Assembly (NCBI GenBank): GCA_013397455.1
Contig: VYZB01000329.1
Coordinates: 514,500-578,499 of the forward strand
Reading direction: 5' to 3'
Source of the DNA: Crotophaga sulcirostris
Taxonomy: Eukaryota; Chordata; Aves; Cuculiformes; Crotophagidae
Length of the DNA stretch: 64,000 nt
Under the pieces are notes generated by a model. That model saw nothing but the letters and a program-made list of their open reading frames with translations. It was not told where the DNA came from and searched no databases. Below are positions 13,451 through 24,072 of the stretch, piece after piece (within the stretch, counting starts at the first letter, position 1; each line of letters starts with the position of its first letter). Made by a program: the position numbers and the translations under genes.

Positions 13451-13785
13451 TTAAAGCTCTTTCAATGAGCCCTTTAACTCCTCTGCAAAGATCCTTTTCC
13501 TGCTTTGAGGCAGGTGTACCCCATCTGTTGCCAGCAGGCCTGGTGTCCTGTAAACCGACCCATGGTTAAAAAACTCAAAATCCTGCCGGTGACACCGGGG
13601 CCAGAGATGGGTATTCATCTGCTGCCTCTTGTTTCTTCTCTCATCATTCTCTGAAACTGGAAGGATAGAGGAGAACACTACCTGTACTCCTGATCTCTTA
13701 ACCAATTGTCCCAAGACCCTGAAGTCTCTCTTGATTACCTTCAGACTTCTTGTTGCAACCTCATTGCTACCTACTTGAAAAATAT
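13451..13785 (-). pseudogene. CR1 ORF1 C-terminal esterase-like remnant
   Basis: CR1 ORF1 encodes an RNA-binding protein that in many families ends in an SGNH/GDSL-type lipid esterase domain. The minus-strand frame here has the expected end of that domain: LGQLVKRSG, VVFSSILPV, then PGLLATDGVHLPQ and KRIFAEELKG. The Asp and His of the TDGVHL block correspond to the Asp-His pair of the catalytic triad. Homology can be followed upstream to about 13785 (SNEVATRSLKVI-like residues), where the element is truncated, so the nucleophilic serine region and all of the N-terminal half are absent. It ends just upstream of the ORF2 frame, as in intact CR1. Confidence 0.85.
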
Positions 13786-15783
13786 ATTCTGTCTTTCACA
13801 TTAACTGTGTAAGGAATTATGCATTAGCAACCACACAAAAATCTCCCCATTTATATTTTAAAGCCTTATCACCAATGGGAATATTAGCTTTCCTGTGTTT
13901 CAGTGTTTCACAGAGGTAAATTAGTAATTTAGTAGAGCAAAGTGGGAATTGTTCAGTAAAATGCTTTGTGTTGGAAAATGCTGGTTTGCCAAAATCGAAT
14001 ATTTTCCTCAGTGAGAGGAACAGAGGTTAGAAAGTCTGCTGAAACCTGCCTTGACTTTGAGAATCATCTGCCCTGTGATTGCAGCACTTACCTGAGAAGC
14101 CTGAGCATGATGTGTGTCTACTGACAGGGAAGCTGAGAGAAGGACCTCAAAGCTGGCTGTTGTGTGGATAGATAAAGACTGGGCTATCTCAAACAGTATT
14201 TGTATGCCTTCTTGCTTCTACATAACAGTCCTGTGAAAAACATAACCTGAGAAGGTTTTAGATTTATTACATAGTGAAAGGAGTCACTTATTTACACATT
14301 TCCCTCATGGCAATGTGACTCTATCTAGCTGTAATATTAACTGATATTTGAGTAAGAATTGGCCTTTGAGATTGGTCTTGGCCTGAAGCTTTTTGAATGG
14401 TGAACTAATATATCGGTAAGAAAGTCCACTATCAGGTTTCCTGAAATCTTGTTTCAGAGAGTTGCTCAGGCTTGCCATATACCTTCATAATACTACTACT
14501 AAGGGAAATTCTATGATAGTACAACTGATGGGAGTCTATAGTTTATTGCTCTTTGCATATGTCATCCTTGGTGCAAAATGGTAGGCAGTAAGATGGTATC
14601 TGGGCTCGAAAGCACATTTATAAACTCAAACATGATGCTTATTTCTGCCACATTTTTGTATACATAAGGCTTTATTTAAGCAAATCCTTTATACATATTC
14701 AAAGTATAGAGCCTTGAAACAAAGGCCAACAAACAAGCCAGAGTAAGTATTTGGAAAGGTTATACAATGTTCCACTGTTATCAAATCTCTTTTCTTGAAA
14801 AGCTGTGTAAACAAATACTGTTTTGGAAACTCTCAGCAAATGTCAAACATTTGCATTTGTTCATATTTATTTTTATTTTAGAACCTCTCCTAGATTATTG
14901 TTGTGTCTGATTCTTTTAAATGTTCAGACTTGCTTGTCAGAAACTCTTCATTTTGGAAAATCACTGCATTGTGGCCTATTAAACCCTTTATATGCCTTAC
15001 CTAAGTGGTCCTGAAGGCCATGACAAATAAGGCAAAACCTTGGCTTTTGAGGGTATTTGTTTAGTGCAGCCATGATGCCAGAATGAAGAAAAAACTGGTG
15101 GCTTTTCTGAACTGTCTTTAAAAAATCACTTCAGGAAGAGCTCTGCATAACTCTCTGATTGTTCAAGGTTTGGTGTGACAGTCAATGATTTATGGTGAAA
15201 ATGATGATAGGACAATTTTTCCAAACAGTTCAGCAATGGTCTCACTTTATTCCCAGGATATGTTATTATTGGCTGCACTGCTAAGTGCATTCAACACTGG
15301 GACTGGCTCCTGGCCCCCAGTCCAAGTGCTGAAGGGTGGTTTGTGTCTATGTTACTCAGAGTTAGCTCAGATTGTCTGCATCAGCGCTATGTAGTACATG
15401 GTCCTAGACCTCTGCTGGGCCCCATGTGATTCCCCTGTGGCCTCAAATCATAACAATCTTTTTGTATATGGTTCTTAGTTCAGTTTACAGTGTCAGGAAT
15501 AGTGAGGACTATGTTACAGCTTGACAGAACTCTGTTTGCTTAACATGAAGTGGGAAGTGTGAACTCTCTGAACTGGGCTATGGGGCTATGTTTGAAGATG
15601 TAAAGTCTGGTAGAACATGATAGAGGACTACAGAGGATGGACAGTGCCAAACCTAATGTGACTTCCTCCATATCACCTTTTGGGAGTTGTTCCTGAAACT
15701 AACTGTCCCAACAATTGTATTGAAGGTTTTTTTTCCACAGTACAAATTGATTCACTTCAGAGGAGAACCTGTTATCAAATGCA
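13786..15783. other. Unassigned noncoding DNA between two CR1 copies
   Basis: No open frame of note, RNA gene or recognised repeat. It is AT-rich and separates two CR1 copies that lie in the same (minus) orientation. Confidence 0.5.
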
Positions 15784-17190
15784 GTCACAGAATCGCAGAA
15801 TCACAGAATGGTGGGGGTTGGAAGGGACCTCTGCAGATCATCTAGTCCAACCCCTCTGTAAGTTCACCCAGAGCAAGTTGCACAGGAATGTGCCCAGGTG
15901 GGTTTTGGATATCTCCAGAGAAAGAGATCACAGCCTTTCTGGGCAGTTGTTCCAGCTCTCTGCCACACTCAAAGAAGTTTTTCCTTATGTTCAGATAGAA
16001 CTTGCTATGTTCTGGTGCATGCTCATTGCCTCTTGTCTTTTCACTGGGTACTATAGAAAGAGTCTGACCCCATCCTCTTGACACCTGTCCTTTAGATATT
16101 TATAAGCATTGATAAGATCCCCTCTCAGTCTTCTCTTCTCTGGGCTAAACAGACTCGGGTTTCTCAGCCTTTCATCATGAGAGAGATGCTCCAGTCCCCT
16201 GATCATCTTTGTGGCCCTCTGCTGGACTGTCTCTGGTATTTCCTTCTCTTTCTTGAGCTGGAGAGCCCAGAACTGGACATACAACTCTAGAAGAGGCCTC
16301 CCTAGGGCGGAGTAGAAGGTGAGAATACCCTCCTTCAACCTGTTAGCCACACTCTTCTTGTTAGACCCTAGGATACCAGTGTCCTTCTTGGTCACAAGGG
16401 CACATTGTTGGCTTGTGGTTAACTTGTTGTCCACCAGAACTCCTAGACCCTTCTCTGCGGAGCTGCTTTTCAGCAGGTCAGCTCCTAACCTGTACTGGTG
16501 CATGGCATTATTCCTCCCTAGGTGCAGGACTCCATAGTTGTCTTTGTTGAACTTCATTGTGTTCCTCTCTACCCAACATTCTAGCCTGTCCAGGTCTTGC
16601 TGAATGGTAACACAACCTCCAGTGTATCAGCAGTTCCTCCTAGTTCTTTGTCATTAGCAGCAGGGTACCCTGTGTTCCTTCCTCCAGGTCACTGATGAAT
16701 ACGTTGAACAACACTGGGTCCAGTGCTGACCCCTGTGGAACACTGCTAGCTACAGGCTTCAAACGAGACTATGCCACTGATCACAGCCCTCTGAGCTCTC
16801 ACATCCAGACAGTTCTCAGTCCATCTCACTGTCCACCCCTCTAACTCACACTTTCTAAACTTACCTATAAGGATATTATGTGAGACAGTGTCAAAAGGCT
16901 TGCTGAAGTCGAGGTAGTCTTCACTTCCACTGCTCTCCTCTCATCTACCCAAACAGTTATGCCATCATAGAAAACTATCAGACTGGATAAGCATGATTTT
17001 CCCCTTGGTGAATCCATGTTGACCATTCTCAAGAGCTTTTTTCTTATCTTCCAGATGGTTAGAGATTACATCCAGAATGAACTGTTCCATCACCTTTCCA
17101 GGGTTGGAGGTGAGGCTTACTGGCCTGTAGTTTCCTGGGTCATCTTTCATACCCTCTTTTTGAAGACCATATTTATAGGTCTGCAGGGGA
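15784..17190 (-). mobile_element. CR1 LINE, 5'-truncated, minus strand
   Basis: The plus strand starts with the inverted CR1 terminus (repeated TCACAGAATC units, then GGTTGGAAGGGACCTCTGCA and a CTAGTCCAACCCC block). Reading the minus strand from about 17190, the RT can be followed from the fingers to the C-terminus with no large gap, then the 3' UTR. The 3' end differs from that of the copy at 11566, so it belongs to a different CR1 subfamily. It is truncated at the 5' side within the N-terminal part of the RT. Confidence 0.95.
16051..17190 (-). pseudogene. CR1 reverse transcriptase remnant
   Basis: Minus-strand reading shows the RT blocks in order: DDPGNYRPVSLTSNPGKVME and NGQHGFTKGK (17000-17150), motif A YLDFSKAFDTVSHNIL (about 16870-16920), motif B-like [16 protein letters not shown] (about 16690-16740), then a degraded motif C near 16650-16665 that reads AANDKEL after a frame change where active CR1 has FADDTKL, so the first catalytic Asp has become Asn. 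The C-terminal region is well kept as a 168-residue frame at 16051-16557 (KCV-like LHLGRNN, EKGLGVLVDNKL, VQFWALQ, RGLEHLSHDERL, FSPEKRRLRGDL). Frameshifts and the motif C change make it inactive. Confidence 0.9.
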
Positions 17191-20100
17191 CAAGTATCAA
17201 GGAGTGAACTGGGCAACTGAACTAAATGGTAACTGAAACATATCCAGTGATCTCAGTGAGAGTTAGGCTGGGGAAATGCTGAGTAAATCTAAAAATCCTC
17301 CTTTGTATTTTTATCAAGTTTGATATTTAAACTTTATGTAAAAGCTAGTCTTCAATCAGGTCACTAAGAACTTTGGTGAGGTGAAGGACCATGGGGCAGG
17401 GCCCTAGGAAAACAGCCTTGTGAAAATGAATTAATGACAACATTTAGGGTTGATCAGAAAACATCACTTTTCTATCCACTCTATCCAGCTAATTTCAGAA
17501 ACATGCAATGGATAATCTAGTGAAAAATACAGAGACATTTAAACACTCCTGATGGAAGCACAGGACATTTCCTGAAGATTAATGACTGTTTGGGAGGAGC
17601 TGTGGTCTGAAATTCTGCTGAGAGCCATTAGCCTTAGCTAGCCATCAATCCTCCAGAAAGGTTTGGTGCCAGAGTCATTATTACAATTAGGAGTTTAAAA
17701 CGTATTGATGTAGTGCATTTTCCATGCATGATGAGGATGCCATTTTGACAGGACTCTTCTGCAGAATTGCAGCCTTCTACACTTGGCTTAGCTGTATGGC
17801 TTGAGGTCTCTTAGGGGCATTCTAATAATTTAAAATAATTTAAAACCTCAATTGTGCAACATCCTGGAAGATCAGCTATGAACATCAGACCAGTCGTGCA
17901 GACATACCAAGCAAATAACACCTCTTAGGGAGAGTGGCTACTTTTCTCTGTGTCACGGCTGAGGAAGGCTGGATGTCAGTGCTTTCATTCAGGTAGATGT
18001 TAGCTTCAGCCTGATTAAAGAGCCAGGATCCAGCTGTTAATAACTGACTGAAGGAAAGCTGTATGGAGAAAATCAGATTTGGAGTTCTATGCTGGTTATG
18101 ATTAAGGGGTTATTACTACACACAACAAAGTCAATGGTAGATGCCATGTTAGAGTCAATGGAAGCATGAATGAACATTTGGTCCTTTTCATTAATGTACT
18201 ACACAAGTAGAATGCATTATATGTTTTTATACTTCAACAGAAACTTTTCCATAATGGTTTTTGAACTATTTTAGCCATACTGACAAACTTTTATCTAGAT
18301 GTTTTTCAGTTGTAACTGTCACTTCTTTTTTCAAAATTTCATAAATAAGGCAAGATGAATTTATCCAACAACTTCCCATATTTATCTGGTTATTTGACTT
18401 TCTCCTGTTATCTTGATACCATGCTAAAAGATGAAGGCTCAGCTGAAGTTTATCTCCCAGTTTTGTGCAATGAAGCTATCAAGAGATGGATAAGCTGCCA
18501 CTTTCGTTGATGTTTCTTTCTGTTCATTACCTCATTCAAATTATGTGTCCCTCCTGTTTCTAAACTGGACTGATCTGTCTCCATCTACAAACCTGTTCTT
18601 ATATCTAATAAGCCAACTTTCCATGGTAATTATTATTTGACGTTTCTTCTCCAGTCTTGCACTGTAATCAAGTTAACTTCTCATCTTACTAATAGCCAGC
18701 ATATCCCAACTCCTTTAATCTCTGTGTTGAATCACCGGAGCTCCATACAAATGTAGAAGCACTTTGTGCTGTAGAAATGTAATGGTCATATTAGCCATGT
18801 GGAAACTTATACTCTGTTGGTTTTCCACTAGAACAAACAATCTTACTGGACTCACTGCTTTCAAAGATAATAAAGGCAAGTTCTTCATTCCTTATCCTTC
18901 AATGCATAGCTTCATGTTTGACTGTATTGCATATTTTCTTTAAATTGGTGCAGCTTCCTAATTGGTCTAGAACATTCTGTCATTAATTACTGCACTGCCT
19001 ATCTGTGTGCCATCTGCTAAATTTATCAGTAGTAGAACTGGTCCATTTCAGTAATGATTTGTAAAAAAATGCCAGTTTGTGAGTATAAACTATTTATATC
19101 TGAACATCCTGGGTTCAATGAACTTTTTCAACAGGTTTTCCCCAAGACTGAGGACGCTGAAAATGACATGATTTTACAGACAACTTAATTCACTATCCCA
19201 GATAAATGAGTAGTTAACACTGGATATAAAAAATTTGTTTACTTTGGAGATTTGAGATCTCTTTGGGATGGATTCAAAACCATTAAAGTCAGTGGGAATC
19301 TGTGTATTGACTTAATTTGTCATTGGAAAGGTCTTTTTTGTGTAATGCTCATTTTTATTTCTTCATAGATATCTATTTTCTTCCTAGCTGAAATACTCCT
19401 TACAAACAAAAGTAGATCATCAACAAAATCCCACAACTACGTTTTAAAATTACCTGCTTAATTGTGCAGTATTATAGAAACCTGTCAACTTCTTTGTCTT
19501 ATTCCTAAGGAAAAAAAAAGCCTCTCTTCTTCTCCTTCCTTTTTGCAACCTTCCCTTCTCACCCAAACACACAAGTAGTGGTGAAGGAATATGAAAGATG
19601 GGATAGGGAATAGGATGTAAATGAAAGCAGAGAACAAAATAAAGGTTTACAAATCTGTGCAGCCTTTATTCTACAGCTCATCCTGGAAAGCATTATATTC
19701 ACCATGAGTGGGTGTTATGGAGAAGGAAAAAGGACAGAACAGGTTAGGCTGATTTTATCAATATGTGGATTGCTAACAATAAAATATTATGTCCTCTAAA
19801 GGGGAGCAGTGTAATATTCTTAATCCAGATTACAGTATGTCTGACAAATCAGGTTGTCATTGGTGAGATGCAGAAGGGGAAAACCTGTTTTTAAGTTATT
19901 AGAAGTGTTGTAGTCTTGTTTCTTAGAAATTTAAATGTGACTTCTAGGGCAGTTCATTTTCCTGTTTCAAGTTTTCCATAACCTCACAATACTTTGCATA
20001 ATTATACTCTCACACTCTTAATATTTCATCTTAGTTATTCACGTTTGACTATTCACTCATACTTCCTTCTGGTCAGTGAGAATGTGTTCAGCAGTAGGTA

Positions 20101-21494
20101 CAGCACTGTAAGCAATTTGTGATTCCTGTAGCAGAAGTATCCATATATGTGACAAGAAACAGGAGAATCCTATGCTACAAAGAAATGTAAGAATCATTTT
20201 CCTCAAATGAGAAGCTGTAAGGGAAATGTGTCAAAATGAACACAATAAAATTATCTGCCATAAACAGTCGTCATTCCCGAGAGAGGAGGAGGGGTAAGGA
20301 CAACGGTGATTGTGTTCTACTGTTAAAAAAGTTCACACTACTCATGAACAGTCAACCTACACATCACAGAAGCTGTCACTCTTTGCTAATTTGAGCTTAT
20401 CCTCTCTAAAACGATATGCACTACCAACTGGTTTGTAGTTCATAAGTTTCCTCGAACAATGGTGAGTGTAAATCTAGACAGCTATGGTAGCTCTGCATTC
20501 TCATTGCAGTCATTTTCCAGTTTGACAGGCTACGAGGGAGCATATAAAGCAGCAAAGGAAATGCAAGACATCTGTAACAAAACCAGTGAACATGCTATTG
20601 ATTTGTTTCCCTTGCTGGTGTGGTCCTGGCGTTGGTCTCTTTCTCCAGAGAAATGAGTTAAAGAAACAAGTCCAGTAGAGAACATGGAATTTTACTTCCA
20701 TTCATCTTCCTTATTTTGCAAGCACCACATTCTGCAAATCCCATGCCAGTAAAGCTCTTGGATCAGTCCTCAAATTCTTCTGGATCCTTAAGGGAGGAGA
20801 TGTCAGAGCTGGCCAAGAATCTAAGTGGAAACTGATGACAGAAGCTGACATTAATCAGCTCCACAGTATGTTCTGCCCAGCAGGTTTCTTCCAATAAATC
20901 AAAGGACTTCAAATCCAAAGGGCATTTAACCATTAGAGAGCAAGTGTTCACTGTGGTCTGTAGCAGCTAAATATGATGAATTTAATATTGATTTTCACAT
21001 ATAACCCCATCAGAATAGCGTGTTTGTCTGATTTTACATATAAATACACTGGAATAAATTCTCAGCTGAGGCAAGTCAGCAAAACTTCACCAGTTTTACT
21101 ACTTTACGTTAACTGAAGGTTTATTCCACAGTATATGAAATGGTTCTGTTTTCATTGTTTTTCTTTCTTTTTTTTTTTCCCTGACAGTGATGGGAAACAA
21201 AAATACCATCAAATTTGCAAAATTTCTGCCATTCTTATTTCCCTATGGTGAGCACAGAGAAGTCATTAAGGGAGATAAAGTGAGCAGAATGCTGCACATA
21301 GGTCAAGACTGCTCACCACTGAGAGTATGACTCCACAGCTACTCACAGAGGTCTGTTGGCCTCAGCTGGGATGTTTCAGTGAGTAGCACTCACCAATGGC
21401 AAGAAGGTTTCAACAATCTGAAAAATCGTTAAGTTATTCTTTGATTTTTAAATTATATGTGTGTGTGGTTTTGTGGTTGGTTTGGTTTTTTTGA
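17191..21494. other. Unassigned AT-rich DNA
   Basis: Over 3 kb (about 17220-20450) has no open frame above 60 codons and no recognised repeat. A short direct repeat (AATAATTTAA twice) lies at about 17824-17846. A pyrimidine-rich tract near 21145-21180 precedes the exon-like segment described separately. Nothing else could be supported. Confidence 0.5.
21188..21247 (+). other. Exon-like 60-base segment with splice signals
   Basis: A long polypyrimidine tract (about 21148-21182) ends in CCCTGACAG at 21187, a strong acceptor. Sixty bases later CCCTATG is followed by GTGAGC at 21248, a strong donor. The 60 bases are a multiple of three and open in two of three frames (GATGGGAAACAAAAATACC in one, ATGGGAAACAAAAAT in the other). 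I recognise no protein in either frame, and no neighbouring exon was found. It could be an exon of a noncoding RNA, a cryptic exon, or coincidence; the last is the default. Confidence 0.15.
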
Positions 21495-22539
21495 ATACAG
21501 ATTTTAAAAGTTTCTATGAGTACATTAGTAATAAAAGGAGGGCTAAGGAGGCTTTCAACCCTCCATTGAATGCAGGGGAAAGAGTGACAAAGAGCGAGGA
21601 AAAGGCTGAGGTATGTAATGCCTTCTTTACCTCAGTTTTTAATAGTGAAACCAATTGTTGTTTGGGTATTCATCCTCCTGAGCTGGAAGAGAAGGACTGG
21701 GAGCAGAATAAAGGCGCCATAATCCAAGATAAAATGGTTAGAGACTTGCTACAATACTTAGACACACACAAGTCTGTGGGACCAGATGGGACCCACATAA
21801 GGCCACTGAAGGAACTGTCGGAAGTACGCACTAAGCCACTTCCCATCATTTATCAGCAGTCCTGGCTAACCAGACAGGTCCCACTTGACTGGAGTTAGCA
21901 AATGTGATGCCCATCTACAAGAAAGGTTGGAAGGAGGATCTAGGGAACTTCAGGCCTGTCAATGTGACCTCAGTGCCAGGAAAGGTCATGGAGCAGATCA
22001 TCTTGAGTGTTCTCACCAGGTATTGCAGGATGTACAACAAGGCTAAGTGCTGAGTCCTGCACCTGGGCCACAACAACCCTATGCAATGCTACAACCTTGG
22101 AGATGAGTGTCTAAAAACCTTCCCTGCAGAAATGCACCTGGGGGTGTTGGTTGGCAGTTGACTGAATATGAGCTGGTGTACCCAGGTGGCCAAGAAGGCC
22201 AACAGCATCCTGGTTTGTATCAGTGCTTTTCCCCTTCTACTTGGCACTGGTGAAGCCACACCTTGAATACTGTGTTCAGTTTTGGCCCCAGCAGTACAAG
22301 AAGGACATTAAAGTACTGAAGTGTGTGCAGAGGACAACAATGCTGGTGAAGGGTCTGGAGCACAGGCCCTATGAGGAGCAGCTGAGTGAACTGATGTTGC
22401 TTAGTCTGGACAGAAGGAAGATGAGAGGAGACTTTATCCAGTCTACAACTACCTGAAAGGAGGCTGTAGTGAAGTGGGTGTTGGTTTCCTTTCCCAAGTA
22501 ACAGGTGATAGGATGAGGCGAAATGTCCTCATTTTTAAT
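21495..22539 (+). mobile_element. CR1 LINE, internally deleted, plus strand
   Basis: Sense-strand CR1 ORF2 sequence begins near 21495 (KSFYEYISNKRRAKEA) and runs through the linker into the RT fingers, then jumps near 22018 from GKVMEQIILSVLTRY directly to YNKAKC and LHLGHNNPMQCYNLG, skipping the catalytic core with motifs A to C. The C-terminal region follows to about 22535, where the sequence is interrupted by an LTR starting TGTTGCTAAGC at 22540. The CR1 3' UTR is therefore not present on this side of the LTR, and I did not find it beyond the retroviral remnant either. Confidence 0.93.
21497..22456 (+). pseudogene. CR1 ORF2 remnant lacking the RT core
   Basis: The plus-strand frame at 21461-21898 shows EKAEVCNAFFTSVFNSE, MVRDLLQYLDTHKSVGPDGT (the conserved linker and the LDxxKSxGPDGxHPR-type RT box 0) and VPLDWS. 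In another frame, YKKGWKEDLGNFRPVNVTS and VPGKVMEQII follow at 21900-22010. After the deletion, [20 protein letters not shown] and [12 protein letters not shown] come from 22223-22456. The palm motifs are absent, and stops and frameshifts are present. Confidence 0.88.
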
Positions 22540-22680
22540 TGTTGCTAAGCAGTGCTTTTATACTAAGTCAAGGACTTTTCAGGTAGCCGTGCTCTGATAG
22601 TGAGCAGGTGCATAGGAACTGGGAGAGAGCATAGCCAGGACAGCTTACTCAAACTAGTCAAGGCGACATTCTATACCCTA

Positions 22681-22703
22681 TGATGTCATGCTCAGCGTAT
22701 AAA
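22681..22703 (+). promoter_or_regulatory. LTR core promoter: CRE-like site and TATA box
   Basis: TGATGTCA (one base from the palindromic CRE) at 22681-22688 is followed ten bases later by TATAAA at 22698-22703, in the U3 part of the LTR. The spacing and order fit a retroviral core promoter. The related LTR at 51067 has the matching segment (CATATGACATCTGC) but no intact TATA. Confidence 0.5.
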
Positions 22704-22844
22704 CTGTGGGGAGTTGGCCAGGGGATTGCGATCAGTGCCTGGGGACAGGCTGGGCATAGGTCAATGGGTGGTGAGCAATCACGTGTTTTGTATATTCTTT
22801 GTTATCATTAATGTCATCATTCTTTCTTCCTTTGCTGTTCTGTT

Positions 22845-23330
22845 ACAGAATCACAGAAGTGTTTATATTGGAGAAGTGCTTTAAGATTATCAAGTCCAAA
22901 TGTAAACCTTACACTGCCAAGTTCACCACTAAACCATGTCCCTAAGCACTACAGCACCACATCTACACATCTTTTAAATACCTCCAGGGTTGATGATTCA
23001 ACTGCTTCCCTGGGCAGCCTGTTGCAATGCTTGACAATGTTTTCAGTGGAGAAAATTTTCGCAATATCCAATCTAAACCTCCCCTGGCACAACCTGAGGA
23101 TGTTTCCTCTTGTTCTGTCACTTTTTATCTGAGAGAAGAGACCTACACCCACCCCACTACAACCTCCTTTCAAGTGCTTATAGAGAGTCATAAGGTTTCC
23201 CCTGAGTCTCCTTTTCTCCAGACTAAACAACCTCAGTTCCCTCAGCTGCTCCTCATAGGGCTTTTCCTCTAGACCCCTTCACCATCTTCATTGCCCTTCC
23301 TTGGACATGCTCCAGCACCTCCATGTCTTT
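22845..23330 (-). mobile_element. CR1 LINE nested inside the LTR
   Basis: The plus strand opens with CAGAATCACAGAAGTG and the inverted CR1 3' block (TTGGAGAAGTGCTTTAAGA), and runs through the 3' UTR and end of ORF2. The minus-strand frame at 22949-23230 reads [32 protein letters not shown] and [17 protein letters not shown], the conserved C-terminal region. The element is about 490 bases long, 5'-truncated near CCATGTCTTT at 23330. LTR sequence resumes immediately on both sides, so the CR1 landed in the LTR after the provirus was in place. No clear target duplication is seen, as is common for CR1. Confidence 0.93.
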
Positions 23331-23339
23331 TCCTCATGT

Positions 23340-23345
23340 ATTAAA
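23340..23345 (+). promoter_or_regulatory. LTR polyadenylation signal (ATTAAA)
   Basis: ATTAAA lies at the expected place in the R region of the LTR, just downstream of the nested CR1. The CR1 insertion puts about 640 bases between the TATA box and this signal. Confidence 0.4.
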
Positions 23346-23481
23346 CTGTCTTTACCTCAACCCGCTAGTTTGTGGTTTGTTTGTTTTTTTCAGTTCTTCT
23401 CCCCATCCCTTGGGGTGGAGGAGGAGGAGCGACTGCCCGGTGCTAAATTACTGGCTGGGGTTAAACCACAACAGTCCTTTT

Positions 23482-23499
23482 TGGCACCAAGCATTGGGC
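23482..23499 (+). promoter_or_regulatory. Primer binding site, Lys-tRNA type
   Basis: TGGCACCAAGCATTGGGC starts eight bases after the LTR's terminal CA. It keeps the leading TGGC and trailing GGGC and matches the 3' end complement of tRNA-Lys(1,2) at about 13 of 18 positions by my count, the primer used by many betaretrovirus-like elements. The changes include CpG-decay-type substitutions (GC to AC). Confidence 0.65.
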
Positions 23500-24072
23500 T
23501 TGACAGGTTGATTTAACGACAAATCTGACAAGAGTGCATGAGAACAAGTTTTATATAAGCATTCATTATATTAGGTTAATAGTTGCTGATAACAGTGTTA
23601 TTCATTTGCCCTTAGAGTTGTGTTTGTTCTCAAAGTTGTTGTGCTTGTTCTTAAAGTCGTATTATGTAACACCTTACTTGCAATATATGTTCCCTGTTGT
23701 GCTGTTTATCATCTCTGGGAACTGAGTCAAGGTTATCATTTTGCTGCGCTTTGTAATATTGGATTATGATATGATGAACTTGTTGTTCATGAAATTAATT
23801 TGGTATTTGTCCTCAGAATTACCATTATGGCCGTACTTTGGGAGCCATCTACCGGAAACTATCCATAATAACAGTTCTTAATTTTTCTTCTCAAAGAGTC
23901 AACCATGGGGGAGACACCTTCCTTCATCTTCCCCTTCTCCTCCAGGCTATGTTGAATAACTGTGAGATGTTAAAACCAGAATGTTCTTATTGCTGTGTCT
24001 CCTGAATGTGATTCAGGTCTTATTTAGGAATTACTTAAGAATACTACCCAGAGACCCCCTGCGATAAGTGCT
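23500..24072 (+). mobile_element. ERV leader region
   Basis: Between the primer binding site and the first gag-like codon lie about 570 bases with no long frame, AT-rich in the first half. It is assigned to the provirus by position. Whether the AT-rich part (23530-23860) belongs to the original leader or is a later insertion cannot be decided here. Confidence 0.5.

Larger units (their letters stand above)
11566..13785 (-). mobile_element. CR1 LINE, internally deleted, minus strand
   Basis: On the plus strand the element opens at 11566 with the reverse complement of the CR1 3' end (TCATAGAATCATAGAATT, then the TTGGAAAAGACCTTTAAG block). Reading the minus strand from 13785 downward gives, in order: the C-terminal part of ORF1 (esterase-like), the ORF2 endonuclease, the endonuclease-RT linker, then an abrupt jump near 11975-11990 to the C-terminal ORF2 and 3' UTR. 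The whole reverse-transcriptase core is missing, so this is an internal deletion on top of 5' truncation near 13785. A run of 18 T (12299-12316; A on the sense strand) lies where the linker normally encodes lysines. Frameshifts and stops show it is dead. Confidence 0.95.
22540..23473 (+). mobile_element. ERV 5' LTR, split by a nested CR1
   Basis: The LTR begins TGTTGCTAAGCAGTGC and ends CCACAACA, the TG...CA ends of retroviral LTRs. Its two parts (22540-22844 and 23331-23473) are separated by a minus-strand CR1. The left part holds the U3 with a CRE-like TGATGTCA (22681-22688) and a TATAAA (22698-22703). The right part holds ATTAAA (23340-23345), the CTGTCTTTACCTCAACCC region and the terminal GGGGTTAAACCACAACA. 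Without the CR1 the LTR would be about 450 bases. A primer binding site and gag follow, so this is the 5' LTR of a plus-strand provirus. The layout matches class II (betaretrovirus-like) avian ERVs. Confidence 0.9.
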
